From positions 124,001 to 188,000 of the forward strand of contig FJUW01000050.1 of NCBI GenBank assembly GCA_900074885.1: 64,000 bases of DNA, in the 5' to 3' direction. This document shows, piece after piece, positions 63,982 through 64,000 of the stretch. The notes beneath the pieces are model-generated. The model did no database searches, was not told the DNA's origin, and saw only the letters and a list, made by a program, of their open reading frames with translations. Every line of letters begins with the position of its first letter. Positions within the stretch are counted from its first letter, which is position 1. The translations under genes and the position numbers were made by a program. This DNA is from Rhynchosporium graminicola. Taxonomy: Eukaryota > Ascomycota > Leotiomycetes > Helotiales > Ploettnerulaceae.

Positions 63982-64000
63982 ACACGGCAGGCTAATGGTG

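Larger units (their letters stand above)
57031..64000. other. 7 kb region without a convincing gene
   Basis: Many short ORFs on both strands, none with recognisable domains or exon-like continuity. It is rich in microsatellites from 61.2 kb onward. It could hold long upstream or untranslated regions, a non-coding RNA, or decayed sequence. Confidence 0.45.

Overview
The window is nuclear DNA of a filamentous ascomycete. The genes are interrupted by short introns, mostly 47-170 nt with GTAAGT-like donors. They encode fungus-typical proteins: a Pma1-type H+-ATPase, a Zn2Cys6 regulator relic, a STAND/NLR-like receptor and an Alt a 1-type secreted protein. Pezizomycotina is well supported. Leotiomycetes (Botrytis/Sclerotinia relatives) is only an impression, because no marker gene was compared. 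No rRNA, tRNA or CRISPR array was recognised.

Layout. 1-9.4 kb: a large WD40 protein (+), possibly cut at its 5' end, convergent with an Nrd1/Seb1-type transcription-termination factor (-). 10.4-14.4 kb: mitochondrial citrate synthase followed by the mitochondrial citrate/2-oxoglutarate carrier Yhm2, same strand. 15.0-15.8 kb: a small unknown ORF with an in-frame continuation behind one TGA. 19.4-22.3 kb: 4-hydroxyphenylpyruvate dioxygenase (-) head to head with a TTC36-like TPR protein (+). 23.5-30.0 kb: a seven-exon, about 2,048-residue STAND protein (-). 33-35 kb: an intronless coiled-coil protein (+). 37.8-39.1 kb: an enoyl-reductase-like MDR oxidoreductase (-). 40.1-40.6 kb: a small secreted Alt a 1-like protein (-). 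42.2-43.0 kb: a complete but internally deleted pogo/Tigger/Fot1-like transposon. 44.3-45.5 kb: a decayed Zn2Cys6 transcription factor. 46.7-48.9 kb: long-chain acyl-CoA synthetase with a PTS1-like end (-). 50.8-53.9 kb: plasma-membrane H+-ATPase (-). 54-64 kb: no convincing intact gene; microsatellites, diverged repeats and at least one frame-broken gene relic.

Functional themes. Citrate synthase and Yhm2 are neighbours that make and export mitochondrial citrate. HPPD and the TTC36-like gene share one roughly 0.8 kb upstream region; TTC36 has been linked to HPD stability in mammals, so this could be a conserved tyrosine-catabolism module. The 23-46 kb stretch has accessory character: immune-like receptor, lone reductase, elicitor-like secreted protein, transposon remnant and dead regulator among long gene-free spacers.

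Exon boundaries were placed by eye from GT/AG sites, reading phase and family continuity. None is confirmed by transcripts.
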